From Anthostomella pinea (taxonomy: Eukaryota; Ascomycota; Sordariomycetes; Xylariales; Xylariaceae), in NCBI GenBank assembly GCA_963556695.1, contig CAUWAG010000018.1:3720001-3784000 (forward strand): 64,000 nucleotides of DNA. The letters are read 5' to 3'. Of the stretch, positions 12,116 to 23,822 are shown piece by piece (the first letter of the stretch is position 1; the number at the start of each line of letters is the position of its first letter). Under the pieces are notes generated by a model. It searched no databases. It had not been told where the DNA came from and saw only the letters and a list, made by a program, of their open reading frames with translations. A program made the position numbers and the translations under genes.

Positions 12116-12373
12116 CTACCCTCCAATGCGACAGCGTCCACGGCCGCCCTCGCGTCCTTCGCCGGGCGTCCAGTCGCTCCCGTCCTCCGAGTCGTCGTAG
12201 GGGTCCTTGCCCCGGGCCTGGCGGTCCCGCATCTCGCCCGTGAACACGGACGTTTTGGCCCGCTTGGAGCTGCTAGCACTGCTCCAGCCGCCTGTGCCGA
12301 CGGTAGATGCGCCGACGGCGTTCGGGGTCCAGGGCGCTGCTGCTGCTGCTGCACCTCCCGTGTGGCCGCTCAT
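12116..12373 (-). CDS. Possible small uncharacterised protein (85 aa), gene model uncertain
   Basis: Minus-strand frame from the ATG at 12373 (a second ATG six codons earlier at 12391) to a TAG at 12116-12118. The product starts MSGHTGG, has an Ala run, then a Gly/Ser/Thr segment, a basic patch (SSKRAKTS) and an acidic DPYDDSEDGSDW stretch. Composition and third-position GC look coding. I recognise no family. The 3' end lies at a GTAGGT splice-donor-like sequence, so the frame may be only a first exon. I could not join it in frame to the gene at 11773, because every acceptor tried runs into a stop before that ATG. Confidence 0.35.
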   Translation of the reverse strand: MSGHTGGAAAAAAPWTPNAVGASTVGTGGWSSASSSKRAKTSVFTGEMRDRQARGKDPYDDSEDGSDWTPGEGREGGRGRCRIGG

Positions 12374-12391
12374 GTCTACGTTTTCTTTCAC

Positions 12392-13719
12392 GGCAGTTGG
12401 TGCGCGTGTGGTATGGTTTATGATTGTTATCAGACCAATGGTAGACGAGGCTGGGAATTGGACGACATAGGTATGAGGAGTTCAGTTGACGTTGGAAAGC
12501 TGTGTGGGGGAATCAGCAATTGACGAAGGTTTGCTTTTTGGAGGTGGCTCATGTTGCTACAGTCCGCTCCTTCCAATTCTCCATCCGCGCACCTCTGTCG
12601 GTTTGAACCCAAGAACAGACACATTTACATGGCAGTTCTGTTTCGAAAAATCTTTCTCGGTGCTTATTTTGCAGTGGTTTATACCACAACTGAAGAATTA
12701 CTACATATTTGAGACATACATAAGGACGGTTGATGGCATTAAGTCTTTCTTGAAACATTAGTAACGCCACGATTTCGCCGGCTAATTAGATAATAGAATT
12801 TGCCCCGCTTAAACTGTCCTTTTCTTTTGGGGTTTGTTTATTTTGTGTGTAACTTTTTGCAACCGGTTACGTTCAAACCGCAATACTTTAATGCATATTA
12901 TCTTTTAAACAATTATTCTTTTTACTATTTTCGCCGTTTAGGACATTGGTTGAAAGTGCGAGTTATAGCCTGTGCTTAAGTAGTAGCTGACCGTAAGAGG
13001 TGTGGCTTATAGTTGATAGTTGGTCCGGATATCTCCCGACTAAGTGACCTCCGGCTATCAGATTCCAGGTCGCTAGGCAGGATCGGGTAAGTAGCGGGTA
13101 GCTACTTAGATTCATTGTGGGAACAGGTTGCGGTTTTAACGTGCAACAAGAGAATCAGGATAATCTCGGTGTTGACAAGACATAAGCTGAAGCAGCAATT
13201 CCGTAGCAGAGGGGTTCCTAAAGCCAAAAGTATCCGGACTCTTATGTACGCCCATAGCCTTCGCCTGTCACCCGATGTTATACGCCCCGCATTACGGACA
13301 ACTCATCGTCCAGACGCCGGCGCCAGGAAGGTCCCATTCAACTGCACCGGCTACACTCCATAGCCATTGAAGAGGCCGGCGAAGTTCGGAGCGAGTGTGA
13401 GGATTGCTATACTGCAGGTCCACAGCTCCAAGACCGGAGCTCTCACCTGAGCCCAATGGCCCGCAAGTGCGTATAGGCGCGCCAATCTCGGCCATCCCCG
13501 GGCGAGATTCCGCCGAAAGGGGGACGTCTTCCCGTCGACGCAGACGCACCGGGCCCGCTCCAATGCATGCGGGAGCTGTGTAGTAGATGAAGGGGTCACG
13601 TCAACACTGTGGTGGAGGAAGATTGATAAGAGAAGTTGCAACCTCATCCGCGTGTCTCTCTTTCTTCTCCTTTTCTCTCTGGGAAGTTTACTTGTTTGGT
13701 TGGAAGAAATCAGATCAAC
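12392..13719. other. Intergenic region including an AT-rich stretch
   Basis: About 1.3 kb upstream of the arabinofuranosidase. The part around 12640-12960 is clearly richer in A/T and T-runs than the surroundings. It has no recognisable ends and may be an old decayed insertion. The last 100 bases are the gene's pyrimidine-rich leader. No gene is supported. Confidence 0.5.
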
Positions 13720-15593
13720 ATGACGACCTTCACCAATATCATCGGGGACGAGACCCCGCTCATCGAGGTCGATGCCTCCAAGCGGCTCTCCAAGATCGAC
13801 CCCATGACCTACGGCGGCTTCACCGAGTACGTGAAACCCCCAGCACACGACTGACAGATCCGCTGACGTAACCTCCAGGCACATGGGCCGCTGCATCTAC
13901 GGCGGCATCTACGACCCGGACAGCCCGCTCGCCGACGCCAACGGGTTCCGCAAGGACGTGCTCTCGGCGCTGCGCGAGCTCGACATCCCGGTGATCCGGT
14001 ACCCGGGCGGCAACTTCGTGGCGACGTACCACTGGCAGGACGGGATCGGGCCGCGGGACCAGCGGCCCAAGCGGCCCGAGCTGGCCTGGCTGGGCACCGA
14101 GACGAACCAGTTCGGCACCGACGAGTTCATGACGTGGCTGGACGTGCTGTCCGAGGGCAAGCCCGGCGGCGCGCGCGTCGAGCCGTACCTGTGCCTGAAC
14201 TTCGGCACCGGCACCCTCGACGAGGCGCTCGCCTGGGTCGAGTACTGCAACGGCACGCGCGACACGCACTACGCCAACCTGCGCCGCGCCAACGGCCACC
14301 CGGAACCCTACCGCGTCAAGTACTGGGCCCTGGGCAACGAGTGCTGGGGGCCCTGGCAGGTCGAGCAGATGACCAAGGAGGACTATGCGAAGAAGGCTGC
14401 GCAGTGGGCCAAGGCGCTGCGCCTGCTCGACCCGGACATCTGTCTGATACTGTGCGGCCAGGACGGCACCGCGTCGTGGGACTACTATGTTCTGCAGGAG
14501 TGCGTCCAGTGGGCCGATATGCACAGCATTCATGTCTACACGGCGTCAGGCGACCACCTGAAGAACGTGACGGCGCCGCTGACGGCCGAGCGGGCTATCC
14601 AGATCACGGCCAGCTTGATTGACTGTGAGTGGCCGAAGTCCTGTTACCCCTTTTCCCTCTTCCCCTTTTCATGTCCCTCTCTGTCAGGGCCCATGGCCAG
14701 CCCACCGCACAGCACCCTCCCCTAAACCTTTCAGTTGAAACCCACACAGACTGACCCTCCATCCCAGTGGCCCGCATCGAGAAGAACATCCCGCCAACCA
14801 AGCCGCGCACGCGCATCTGCTTCGACGAGTGGAACGTCTGGGACCCGGTGCGCGCCCCCGGCGACAAGGGCGCCGAGGAGAAGTACACCCTTTCAGACGC
14901 GCTGGCCGTCGCCGTGTGGCTCAACGTGTTTGTGCGGCAGAGCCGGTACATAGGCAGTAAGTGACAAGCAAGCATCAAGCACCAAGCACCAAGTCTCAAT
15001 CAACATCTCGAGTCGTCCGGCCCCCTACCCCCTATCCTATTCCAGAACAACTATCATACACCCCTAGAACACCACCGCAACCAGCCAGCTAACCCTAGCC
15101 CCCCACCCCAACAGTGGCCAACATAGCCCAAACAGTCAACGTAATCTCGCCCCTGATGACCACCACCGGCGGCGTCCTGAAGCAGGCGACATGGTGGCCC
15201 CTCCTACTATTCAGCCGCTACATGCGCGGCACGACCGTCGCCGCGCACGTGCGCACGGCAACCTACTCCGGTACCACCCAGCCCGCCTGGCTGGAAAACA
15301 TTTCCACGGAGGAGGGCGGCATCCCCTGGCTGGACGTCAGCGCGTGCCTCGGCGACGACGGCTACGTCAGTCTGGCCGTCGTCAACATGAGCGAGACGGA
15401 GGACTTCGCCACGGAGCTCAGGGGCGTCGTCGGGAAGGACGACGTGACGACTTACACGGTGACGGGCCCGGGCGTGGCCGCGGTCAACGTGGAGGGCAAG
15501 GAGGAGGTCGGTTTGGTGGAGGGAAAGTGGGAGGGCGAGGGGACGTATACCTTTCCGAAGCATACCTTCACTATGCTGCGATGGAAGTCTTAG
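13720..15593 (+). CDS. Alpha-L-arabinofuranosidase, GH51 family, intracellular type
   Basis: Hydrolyses terminal alpha-L-arabinofuranosyl residues from arabino-oligosaccharides released from hemicellulose or pectin. Four exons: 13720-13826, 13879-14624, 14768-14956 and 15115-15593, giving 506 aa, the size of the shorter GH51 enzymes. All junctions keep phase (2,1,1). GH51 landmarks: YGGFTEHMGRCIYGGIYDP, RYPGGNFVATYHW, the acid/base Glu in WALGNECWGPW (about residue 190), HSIHVYTASGDH, and the nucleophile Glu in CFDEWNVW (about residue 303), then the C-terminal beta-sandwich. No signal peptide is visible, so an intracellular oligosaccharide-processing role is inferred. Exons are very GC-rich, with a strongly C/G-ending codon bias stronger than the neighbours. 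No other carbohydrate genes are adjacent. Confidence 0.94.
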
Positions 15594-17288
15594 CTTCGAC
15601 CAGATACAGGACGTCTACAACTATATTCATGCTGCAAAAGTGCCAAATTTATTTATGTGAAACGTGGTGACAAATGAGTACTTGTACAATGAATGATATG
15701 CTAGTAAGGTATGTATACCGTCTATCATGAAGCTCGGCCGGCTGTTGGTTGTACACGAGTTAACCCTGTCAGATAACCGGACATGACCACCTAACACCCA
15801 GGTATTCGTTCCATCGTAACTCTCATGACGAGCTAATGTATTACATGAAAATACCAACAAACCAATGGTCTCTTGCACTCCGTTGGCGTTGAAGTGATGT
15901 AGCGCCGTCCTCGTTATATAAGTGTCCGAGTCGCCCTTGAGCTGTCAACGCTGGGCTGTTGCGTGTGTAGTATCATTCAAAGGAAGCAAGTTCCCAATTG
16001 AGGTAACGGTGCGTGTATTGACTTGGCGCCGCTTCGTGCTATGGTTGTTCCTTGCGCATCTCCTTGGACGAATGAATCGCGACGTACCCCATTCCCCCAG
16101 ACTTGCGTTATCACGTACCACCGACCCTGCCATTGCAGGTAGCCCCACTGCTACTGACGGAGCACCCTTGACTGGTAGTTGTAGATGTCATGCCCCGGCC
16201 CCAAGACACGGCAACCTCGTGCCACCGCGCCATTTCCTCGTACGAGAGGAGAGAGTTCCAACGCTGGGCCCCAATAATTCCGCGAGCGCGGACAGTTTGG
16301 CAACGGCAACTGGCAAAGCTAAATTTACTTCGTCCTCGATATCTGGACCATTCTTCAAGGTGCCAAGCTCGAAGGCTTGTGGGGCGAGGAGGGCTGTTGC
16401 AGATGGGTAAAGTCGTCACTGTCTCTCGCGTAAATACGGTCATTAAAGCACGAGGGGCCAAGAGCCAAGTACTACGCCATCATGCTTCCCGAGTGTCCAC
16501 ATACGGACGCCGAATAGAGTCCAAACCCCTCCCTGTATGATGCATTCCGAAATCGGACTCGATATGATGTTGTTTTCAGCCCTAGTAGAGGGGACTTGTT
16601 GCCCGAAGTCGCAGCGAATTGCAGAACGTTCTGTCCCTGGTCGTCCAGGGCTCGTAAGTAGCCAGCAGGCCCTGGCGAGCGGCGACGTGCAGTGGCGTGA
16701 TGTCCTAGGGTCGACGACCAACCCGAGGCCTGAGAATTCCCGTGGCACCAGTGTGGAACGCGGCAAGTTGATATGAGGAATCGGCTGCGTCTTTGTTAAC
16801 GAGAAGATGAACAAGCGTTGAGAATATCTATAGCAGCAGGCCACCGGGCATTGGAAGGCGTTGAGTTGAGCATTCTCAGAAAGACTGGCTACCGGTTCGT
16901 TGATCGAAAGCTGCGTGCCCTGTCCGGCGACGGCGGGCGTTTGGGTCGAAGAGCCAAGGTCGTCCTGGGGAGAAGATACAGCACTGAGCCGTTGCGTTGC
17001 GCGCGATACTCTCTTCGCGCTCCTTGGGCGGTTCTGTTAACAAGAGGAAGATTACAGACTTGACGATGTCCCTGGCACCAGGGTATGACCTGCACATCAA
17101 TGTGGTGATCATCGAATAGCTCGAACCAGACTTCTTTGACATTGGGTATGTTGAACATGGTTGTGAGTTGACGGGGCTCTCCATTGCTGCTGCGGTGTAG
17201 TGGACTGTGGAAAGCTCCGTCGAAGACGCTCCAAGTGCTCCTCTGAAGAATGTTGTGGATATGCGCGTGATTTTGTAGGAGCTTCGCA
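15594..17288. other. Intergenic region between convergent genes, nothing recognised
   Basis: About 1.7 kb between the 3' ends of the arabinofuranosidase (+) and the Sif2-like gene (-). Open frames on both strands are short and without motifs. A frame at 16889-17311 directly downstream of the Sif2-like gene would require skipping its supported last exon, and its protein shows no WD40 character. Confidence 0.55.
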
Positions 17289-19940
17289 TTATCGGAAGTT
17301 AATGACAGCAAGCTACAGTTCTGTTAGCACGACCCGAAGCAAAGAAGATAAGTAAGAACACATACCCGACTGTTCACGCCATAAGCCAGCTTATGCCCTG
17401 TTGAGTCCCAGCCCAGGCAATGCTCGTCCTCCAGATCGGATTCGGGATTCATACGTGGGCTGAGCCAGCCCGGATGAGGTAATCGACTCCAACTCGCCCG
17501 AGGGATACTGTGATCGCCGACCTTCCAAATGAGTATCCCCTCACTGGTAGCTCCAGCAATGAAAGCACCGTCAGGGGTGAAGGCGAGTGCGACTATAGGG
17601 GCACCCATGGTCATGGAGCACTTGGCCTTGCCCTCAAAAACCAATGCATTCCATATGCAGATAGCGCCATCCTCGCCACCAGAGGCCAGGAGTCTCTCCT
17701 CGCTGCTAAGCGGAGACTGTAACGGTTGCCAGGCTAATGCTGTCACCGCATTGGAATGCGCCCGGATTTCCCGCCGCTTGGAAGTACTAGCGATGTCCCA
17801 TATCTGATTATTCAATAGTCAGTGAATGAGCTTGGACCGAAAAGGAAGTGCCTTTTCTCACATCGACGAAGCCTTTCTCGGAAGAAGTCGCTATTAATGA
17901 TGACCGCCAGTCGAACTGAACTTGTGTCAGGCTTTCCCCCCCTCTAGTCTCGTATCTCCGAATCTCGTTGATCTCGGGACCTGCACAATTCAAAGCCACC
18001 AGCAGCTCGCCACCACACAGCAGAAACTCGTTCTCGCTGGTCCACGCAGCGTCGAGCGGCTCCGAGTCCAGGTCGTGTCGCGGCAGGAAGTAGGTCATCG
18101 AGTTCGAAGTTACAGCGTGGTAAACGGTGATAAGCGTGCCGTCATTGTCTGGTGCAATGGCAAGGATGGCGGCGTTGTGGGGGTTCCAACGGAGCTTGAT
18201 GATGGGCGGTTCGGCGACTTCGAAATGGTGGATGTGGCTACCGTCGGGGGTCCAGAGGGTGATCCGGGCCTTGGACTCGGAGTCGGTGGCAACGGCAATA
18301 GCGCTGCCGTCCCAGTTCCAAGCCATGGCGGTGACGGTGGCCTTGGAAGGTATATCATCCTCGACCAGCGAGTGGGAATTGGGGGCGACGCCGTTCACGT
18401 GACCGTCTGATGCAGGGTCGGTGGTGTCGGTGGTGGCCCCACGCGAGACGTTCCAGATGCGGGCTAGTGCATCGGTTCCAGCAGCCGCCAAGATGGTGGG
18501 ATCTCGGGGGTGCCACTGACAATGCAGGAGCACAGGCGCGTTGTCGCTGTTACTGTCACCTCGCGAGAGCGCCGTGGCAGGGGACGAAGCCGGTGCGTCG
18601 TCTGCGTCTGCGTCTGCGTCATCGGGGCCAGCGCCCAGCGGGATGAAGGTCGTTTCAGCAGCCAGCTCCTCGACTTTCTCGACCTGCGTGCCCTGCTCGG
18701 GGCCGTCGGTTCGAGGCGTGGGCGTGGTCGCCTCGCCCTCAAGGGGTGACGGGTAAGCGTGGTTGTCCAGGTCCGGGCCCTGGTGGTCCTGGCCGTCGAG
18801 ATCCATCGGGGTTGTGGCTGCATCCACCCCATTTTCGTACCCATTACTCAGGCGTGGCCGCTTAGCTGGGGGGGAACCATTCACAAGCGGCGGCTGCTGC
18901 TGCCTGTCGACTGGTCGCTTTCGGGTATTTTCCACGTCGCCTCCGGTCGCAGGCGCTGCAGCAGCGGACGGCTCGTCGTCTACCTCGCCATCTGCGTCTG
19001 CATCTGCGTCTTCCTCGTCGTCGTGCTCGATTTCATCTGGGCGCTGCAGCAGTTGCTGTTGATGTTGCAGCTGTTGATGTTGCAGCTGCTGCTGGTGCAG
19101 CTGCTGCTCGTGAGGCGGTGGATGTGCGAGCAGTGGGCCAAACACCCCCAGCTGCAAGGCCTCGGCCAGTGCCGCGGCTGTCGTTGCATCACGAGGTACC
19201 TGCACAGGAGCCGTCAGTGCCAATGCCCATTTGGCTGGTGTGTCCCACGCAAAGATTTGGGGAAACAGCGTGGAGGCCGGCTTTCATCGCTTTCGCCGCC
19301 ATTAATATATGTTGGTTCGGTGTCTCGCCTGATGCAATGCACCTCAAACCTCAAAACATAGGGCAGGATTTTGCAGGATTTTCTCGGTCTTTCTTCTTCC
19401 AGCGACGTACCTGATTTGATCGATGTTCCCGCTCTAGCGAGTTGTACAGTAGACCTTTGTTCAAAACATTGACTAGTGCATGACTTTTGACATGAGGCGC
19501 AAAATCGAGTTGCCGATGAGGTTCTTCAACGTGCCACTCCTTTTGGAATTTGACGGCCGTCTCCCGATAATCTGCAGACTCAAGTTAGTTTGACTGCGGC
19601 AATTCACAGCATGCCACAAATCACCACCATGACGAAGTAGCAGCAGCACCATCACCACCACAACCACATCGCCGCCGCGGCGATATTGCAGTGGCCAACT
19701 GCTAGCTCCGAAAGGCGGGAAATGGATGCTGGCGTTGGGGAACACGCACTCCCTTCTACTAAATATCTGTGATTTGCAGCGTCAGCCAGTGGCCGCCGTC
19801 GTGCAGTACGACGAGGACGGAAATAATGAGAGCACTGATAATATTGGGGACATTGAACGGGCAGGGCAAGCTCTGCGCGGGTGCAAAACGAACCTCCAAA
19901 TCAAGAAATTGACTCGGTTGGAGTCAAGGTACTCCTTCAT
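17289..19940 (-). CDS. Sif2/TBL1-like LisH and WD40-repeat protein (Set3 complex type)
   Basis: WD40 scaffold of the Sif2/TBL1 family, which in yeast and animals tethers histone deacetylases to chromatin (Set3C, NCoR/SMRT). Six minus-strand exons: 19940-19894, 19766-19750, 19571-19411, 19280-17862, 17803-17366 and 17312-17289, giving 701 aa. Exon 2 is only 17 nt. Together exons 1-3 encode a LisH motif reading NRVNFLIWR-YLVEG-NYRETAVKFQKEW, then HVKSHALVNVLNKGLLYNSLERE, typical of this family. Residues about 133-155 are Gln/His-rich, followed by acidic and Lys/Arg stretches and a possible nuclear signal (PPAKRPRLSNG). WD40 repeats run from about 335 to the end (LLHCQWHP..AAAGTDALARIWNV, GFVD-IWDIAS, LASGGEDGAICIWNA). 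It ends LAVINFR. The acceptor of exon 4 (GAAAG) is weak but is the only phase-correct site after an in-frame TGA. Family call secure; the exon 3/4 boundary is less sure. Confidence 0.85.
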
Positions 19941-22653
19941 AGTCGGGGATTTGAAGCCAGGGCGGTGCGGGCGGTGTCGATTCGTCGTCTATCAGGTCGA
20001 GCAGGCGGCAGCAGAGCGTCGGACAAGAGCGCAGCAGCAGGAACGCGGATTCGAGTTTTGCAGCTTTTTGAGATGATGAAGACAAGAATGAGAGACGGGA
20101 GTGTTCATGAGCCCTGAACGGTCAAGGTTCCCGTTCCATGTCTCTTGCGTCGGGGCCAAGCACTCCAAGCTAGAGGCCTTCCAGATCCACCCTGCGTCCC
20201 CAATTGGGCATGGGGCGGTCCAACGTGCAGGGCCACACTGGCAGGGGCAGCAGGCGCGGGCTCGGACGGCTGGCACTGGGCTGCTGCCGGGGCACACCTG
20301 CAGTTCATTGATGTGGCAGCGCAGGCTGTCAAGTATCCGTAGGTACCAGGGCCGGGTCAGCCATCTGTGGAGGTACGTGCGCCGACGGCAGATGCGTTCC
20401 TAGGCAGGTATGAACGAGCCACGGGCGCATGTACCTCCCCTCCCGGATGAGCCACTTTCAAGATCTGAGGTACACTACATCGACTCCAGTCCCTCCTGTA
20501 CCTGCAACTGATGTTTAATATGGGGACCAGCAGTGACGGGACTTCGATGTTCAACCGAAGCATTTCAAGAACAGCAGTCATCCGAAGTCCAGACGCGCAA
20601 TGCCTTCAAAAACGCATATTCTTTTGATACAGTCTTGAATTTGTACTACGACCTATTTCAGCTATTGTGAGAGACAGGAACCGATCCTAGAATGCAATCG
20701 GGAGATAAGGTATCATCCTACGGTAAGGTATGGTATCAATTTTGGGATGGATAAAGTCGTCATGCGTTTGTTGTGTGTCGCTTAGGTACATGTACGTACC
20801 ACTTTCGATGTTGAGCGACAAGGACATCATCTACGACGTTACTGGCATGGATGATATTTGACACATCATCCATCCATTCATACACTCGAGGTTCGTGGAA
20901 GCAGTCTACGCAAGCCGTACGAGGTGATTCAACGTGTTTATCATGTCCTCCTTCTCTATTGCATCCCGTCTGCCTGTCAGATCAACCTAAGAAGCCAATC
21001 GCCTGCAAGTGTGGCGCATGGAGAGTTCAGCGACGTTTCTTCGGGTGCCGTTTCGATACAGTGTCTACCATCGCTTTCACACCGACTCACCACTCGTCAC
21101 CCGGCCTCGGCCATCTGATCGACGGGTTTCGTTTGGGCCCAAATCCAAACAAAAGCGCCTGCACTGTCCGTACCGACTTACCATCCGATCCCAAGGATCT
21201 CATGTCTCGAACAAGCTCTTCTACACTAGGACCTGACGGTGCTTCTCAAGATCGCCTAGACGGACCTCAATGGCGGCCCACGCTGTAGACCGTAGGGCGT
21301 TTCTTGTGCTGCATGTGTCCTTCCTGGTGGGCAGGAGGGGATTGACTGTTGACAGGCCAGACTTTATTATTATTACTGTAGCACCAGCCCTCTCATCCTA
21401 AGGGGGAGGGGGGGGCCGACAGGACGGCTGAGCCTATGAGGTTGCTTTGCTTCGATCAATGGGACCTGCAACGAAACTCCAGACGACCCCACATTCGCCG
21501 TGGACTGGATCTCTCATGCCTCGCTCATTACCAATACCAGTGGACGGCAGACAAGGGTGGACCTGAAACCAAACCCAGGATATCTGTCATCTGTGTCCTG
21601 TGTCCTGTCACTGTGTCCTGACTCCTCATCAGTTCCGCGCTCCGTCGTCTGCATATGTCTGGATGACTATCCCTGTTTGAACCTCATAGACTTCATTGTT
21701 GATCAACTCGTCAACAATGCCGCCTTGAATCATGACGAACAAGAATCGGATCTGTGGGAGTGGACGGCAAAGCCGCATAGGCAGACGATCCTCTGCAGAC
21801 TGCCAGCCGGGCTGGCGGCTGATTCCAGCCCAGCAGCCCAGTGATGCCCCTGCCCACTTGGGGCTTACCTAGTGCATTGAGAATAGCATTGGCGCCATCG
21901 GCAATAATCCCTACATGCAAGCTCTCTAATTAAAGATCATCCACACCAGGCGCCGGCTTCCACGTCCACCACGAATGTCTTCAGGAGCGAGGATGCTGTG
22001 GTGCTTCTTCCTCTGCCTCTGGCCGGCTGTTAGATGTTGAGTCCAAACATGGCTTTGGACGTAAAGAGTGGAAGTCTTCGTCGTGTCGTGTAAGGACAGA
22101 ATACCTCGACGACTGGGGGTTTGCCGGGGCTGCCCGGGCTGCCACTTGTTGGTACCGGCCCTGGTCAAATTGAAGAAAATCTCGGGGTCAATGATGCAGT
22201 TCTGGGCCATCACTTGGAGGGCGGGCTGCGATACAACCATGATCTCTCCCGCTGTCATAAGCAGCCATGAATGCTGCTTCCAGATGATGCCGACGGGAGA
22301 TAGCCCCCTTTTCAACTTCTGAACATGACTTGACCAAAGGATATGAGCTTGTCTCCGTCTGATGGAGTTCCCGCGGGCTGTCGTGGCAGGGCAATTGCTA
22401 GGGAGAAAAGAGGACCAATGAACTGGCCTCATTTAGAGATGCACGGGCCATCTCAATTATCAGCCTGATGCAGCTTGTAGCTTGTCCTGCAGCCTGCACC
22501 CTGCAGCCCTGCAGATGCGAAAAGACACCTTCAGACTTTAGTGTTCTTGAACGCGACTGCCCACGCCGACTCTTCGAAGCTCCAGCTTGTTGCGAGCTCT
22601 GGAACAGCGCACGAGGCTTACCGTACACCCATACTGCCATATCACCACCCGCC
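19941..22653. other. Intergenic region, no gene recognised
   Basis: About 2.7 kb between the divergent Sif2-like gene and the TMEM115-like gene, so it holds both promoters. Simple-sequence patches include CATC repeats near 20866-20880 and an A/G-rich patch near 21400-21415. No multi-exon gene could be assembled, and the longest frames (about 145-168 aa) show no family motif or coding-like composition. Confidence 0.5.
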
Positions 22654-23822
22654 ATGCCTCCGCGACTGAATATCCCGCCAGTCACCCGCGTGCTGCTGGT
22701 TGTGCTGCTCACCCAATCCGTCCTGAGCGCTGCCGTGCGCTATCGCCAGTGGTCAGCGCATTCCGAGATCGTCGTCGAATGGCTCACCCTCGTGCCTCAA
22801 CTATCACTGTTCTACCCCTGGACTTTCGTCACCACTACGCTGGTCGAGAACAACATCCTGACTTTGGGCATCGCCGGAGTGACATTATACCATGGGGGCA
22901 AGTATCTGGAGAGAGCTTGGTCTTCCCGCGAGTTCGCCAAGTTCCTCCTGGTCGTATCTCTGATCCCCAACGCCCTGTGCTTCTTCGTCCTGATTATCTT
23001 CTTCACCGTCACCCGTAACGAGATGTGGACGTGAGTGTTCCGAACCCCGTAATCCCCTTGCGCAGCGCCATGGCATTACTAACTGTGTGCGACCCTAGGC
23101 TGACGACAATTGCCGGCACGATCCCACTCCAGATCTCCTTCCTCGTAGCTTTCAGCCAGCTCGTACCGGCACACACTGTCACCCTCTTCCGAGGTGTCTT
23201 ATCCATGCGCGTTCCTCGATTCCCGTTGATCTATACCGGCGTTGTCACCATACTAGCCCTGACACCAATCCTCACGAGTGCCTCCCTATTCCTGGCCGTC
23301 TTCGGGCTCATCACGAGCTGGACGTACCTACGCTTCTACAAGACCGTCTTCCCCGACCTCGACACTTCGCAGCCGATGTCAATGCGAGGCGATGCTAGCG
23401 AGACCTTTGCATTTGCCGAGTTCTTCCCTGCGCCGGCCAAGCCATTCGTCTCAGCCTTCACAGACCAGATCTTCAACGTCCTGGTTGCGATGAGAGCATG
23501 CACCCCGTTTTCTCAAGCCGATATGTCCATTGCATCGGGTAATACCCTCCTGCAGCGATCCGCGCCTGGACCTGGAGGCGTCAGGGCTGAAGCGGAGAGA
23601 CGGAGGGCTTTGGCACTAAAGGTGCTCGATCAACGATTACATGCTGCTACCGCCAGCACGCCCCGAAGCCAATCTACACTCCCGGCCCAACCCAGCGGTC
23701 CTCCGATACAAACTCAACCGCAGGCGAATGTCCAGGCGGCAATGACATCACAGCCAGGGACCATGCTTGGGGAAACGAGTTACAATTCGGATCAAGACAA
23801 CGGTGAAAAGGAGAACTCGTAA
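22654..23822 (+). CDS. TMEM115-like (DUF1751) rhomboid-related Golgi membrane protein
   Basis: Polytopic membrane protein of the TMEM115/DUF1751 family, rhomboid-like proteins without protease activity that act in Golgi/retrograde trafficking. Two exons, 22654-23030 and 23099-23822, joined in phase 2 (ATGTGGAC|G), giving 366 aa. The start ATG has good context (CCGCCATGCC). The N-terminal half contains several hydrophobic helices: residues about 12-30, then the family-typical FYPWTFVTTTLVENN and YHGGKYLERAW before another helix (FLLVVSLIPNALCFFVLIIFF). More helices follow in exon 2 (LVPAHTVTLFRGVLSMRV; LFLAVFGLITSWTYLRFY). After PMSMRGDASETFAFAEFFP comes a long Gln/Pro/Ser-rich cytosolic tail ending NGEKENS. 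No rhomboid GxSG/His dyad is visible, consistent with a pseudoprotease. Confidence 0.85.

Noticed and set aside
11774..12391. Joining the frame at 12391 with the gene starting at 11773 into one gene
   Set aside because: An in-frame TAA lies upstream of the 11773 ATG, and all tested acceptors lead to stops before it.
13820..14533. Minus-strand open frame of 237 aa
   Set aside because: Antisense shadow within the GC-rich arabinofuranosidase exon 2; Val/Leu/Arg-rich without motif.
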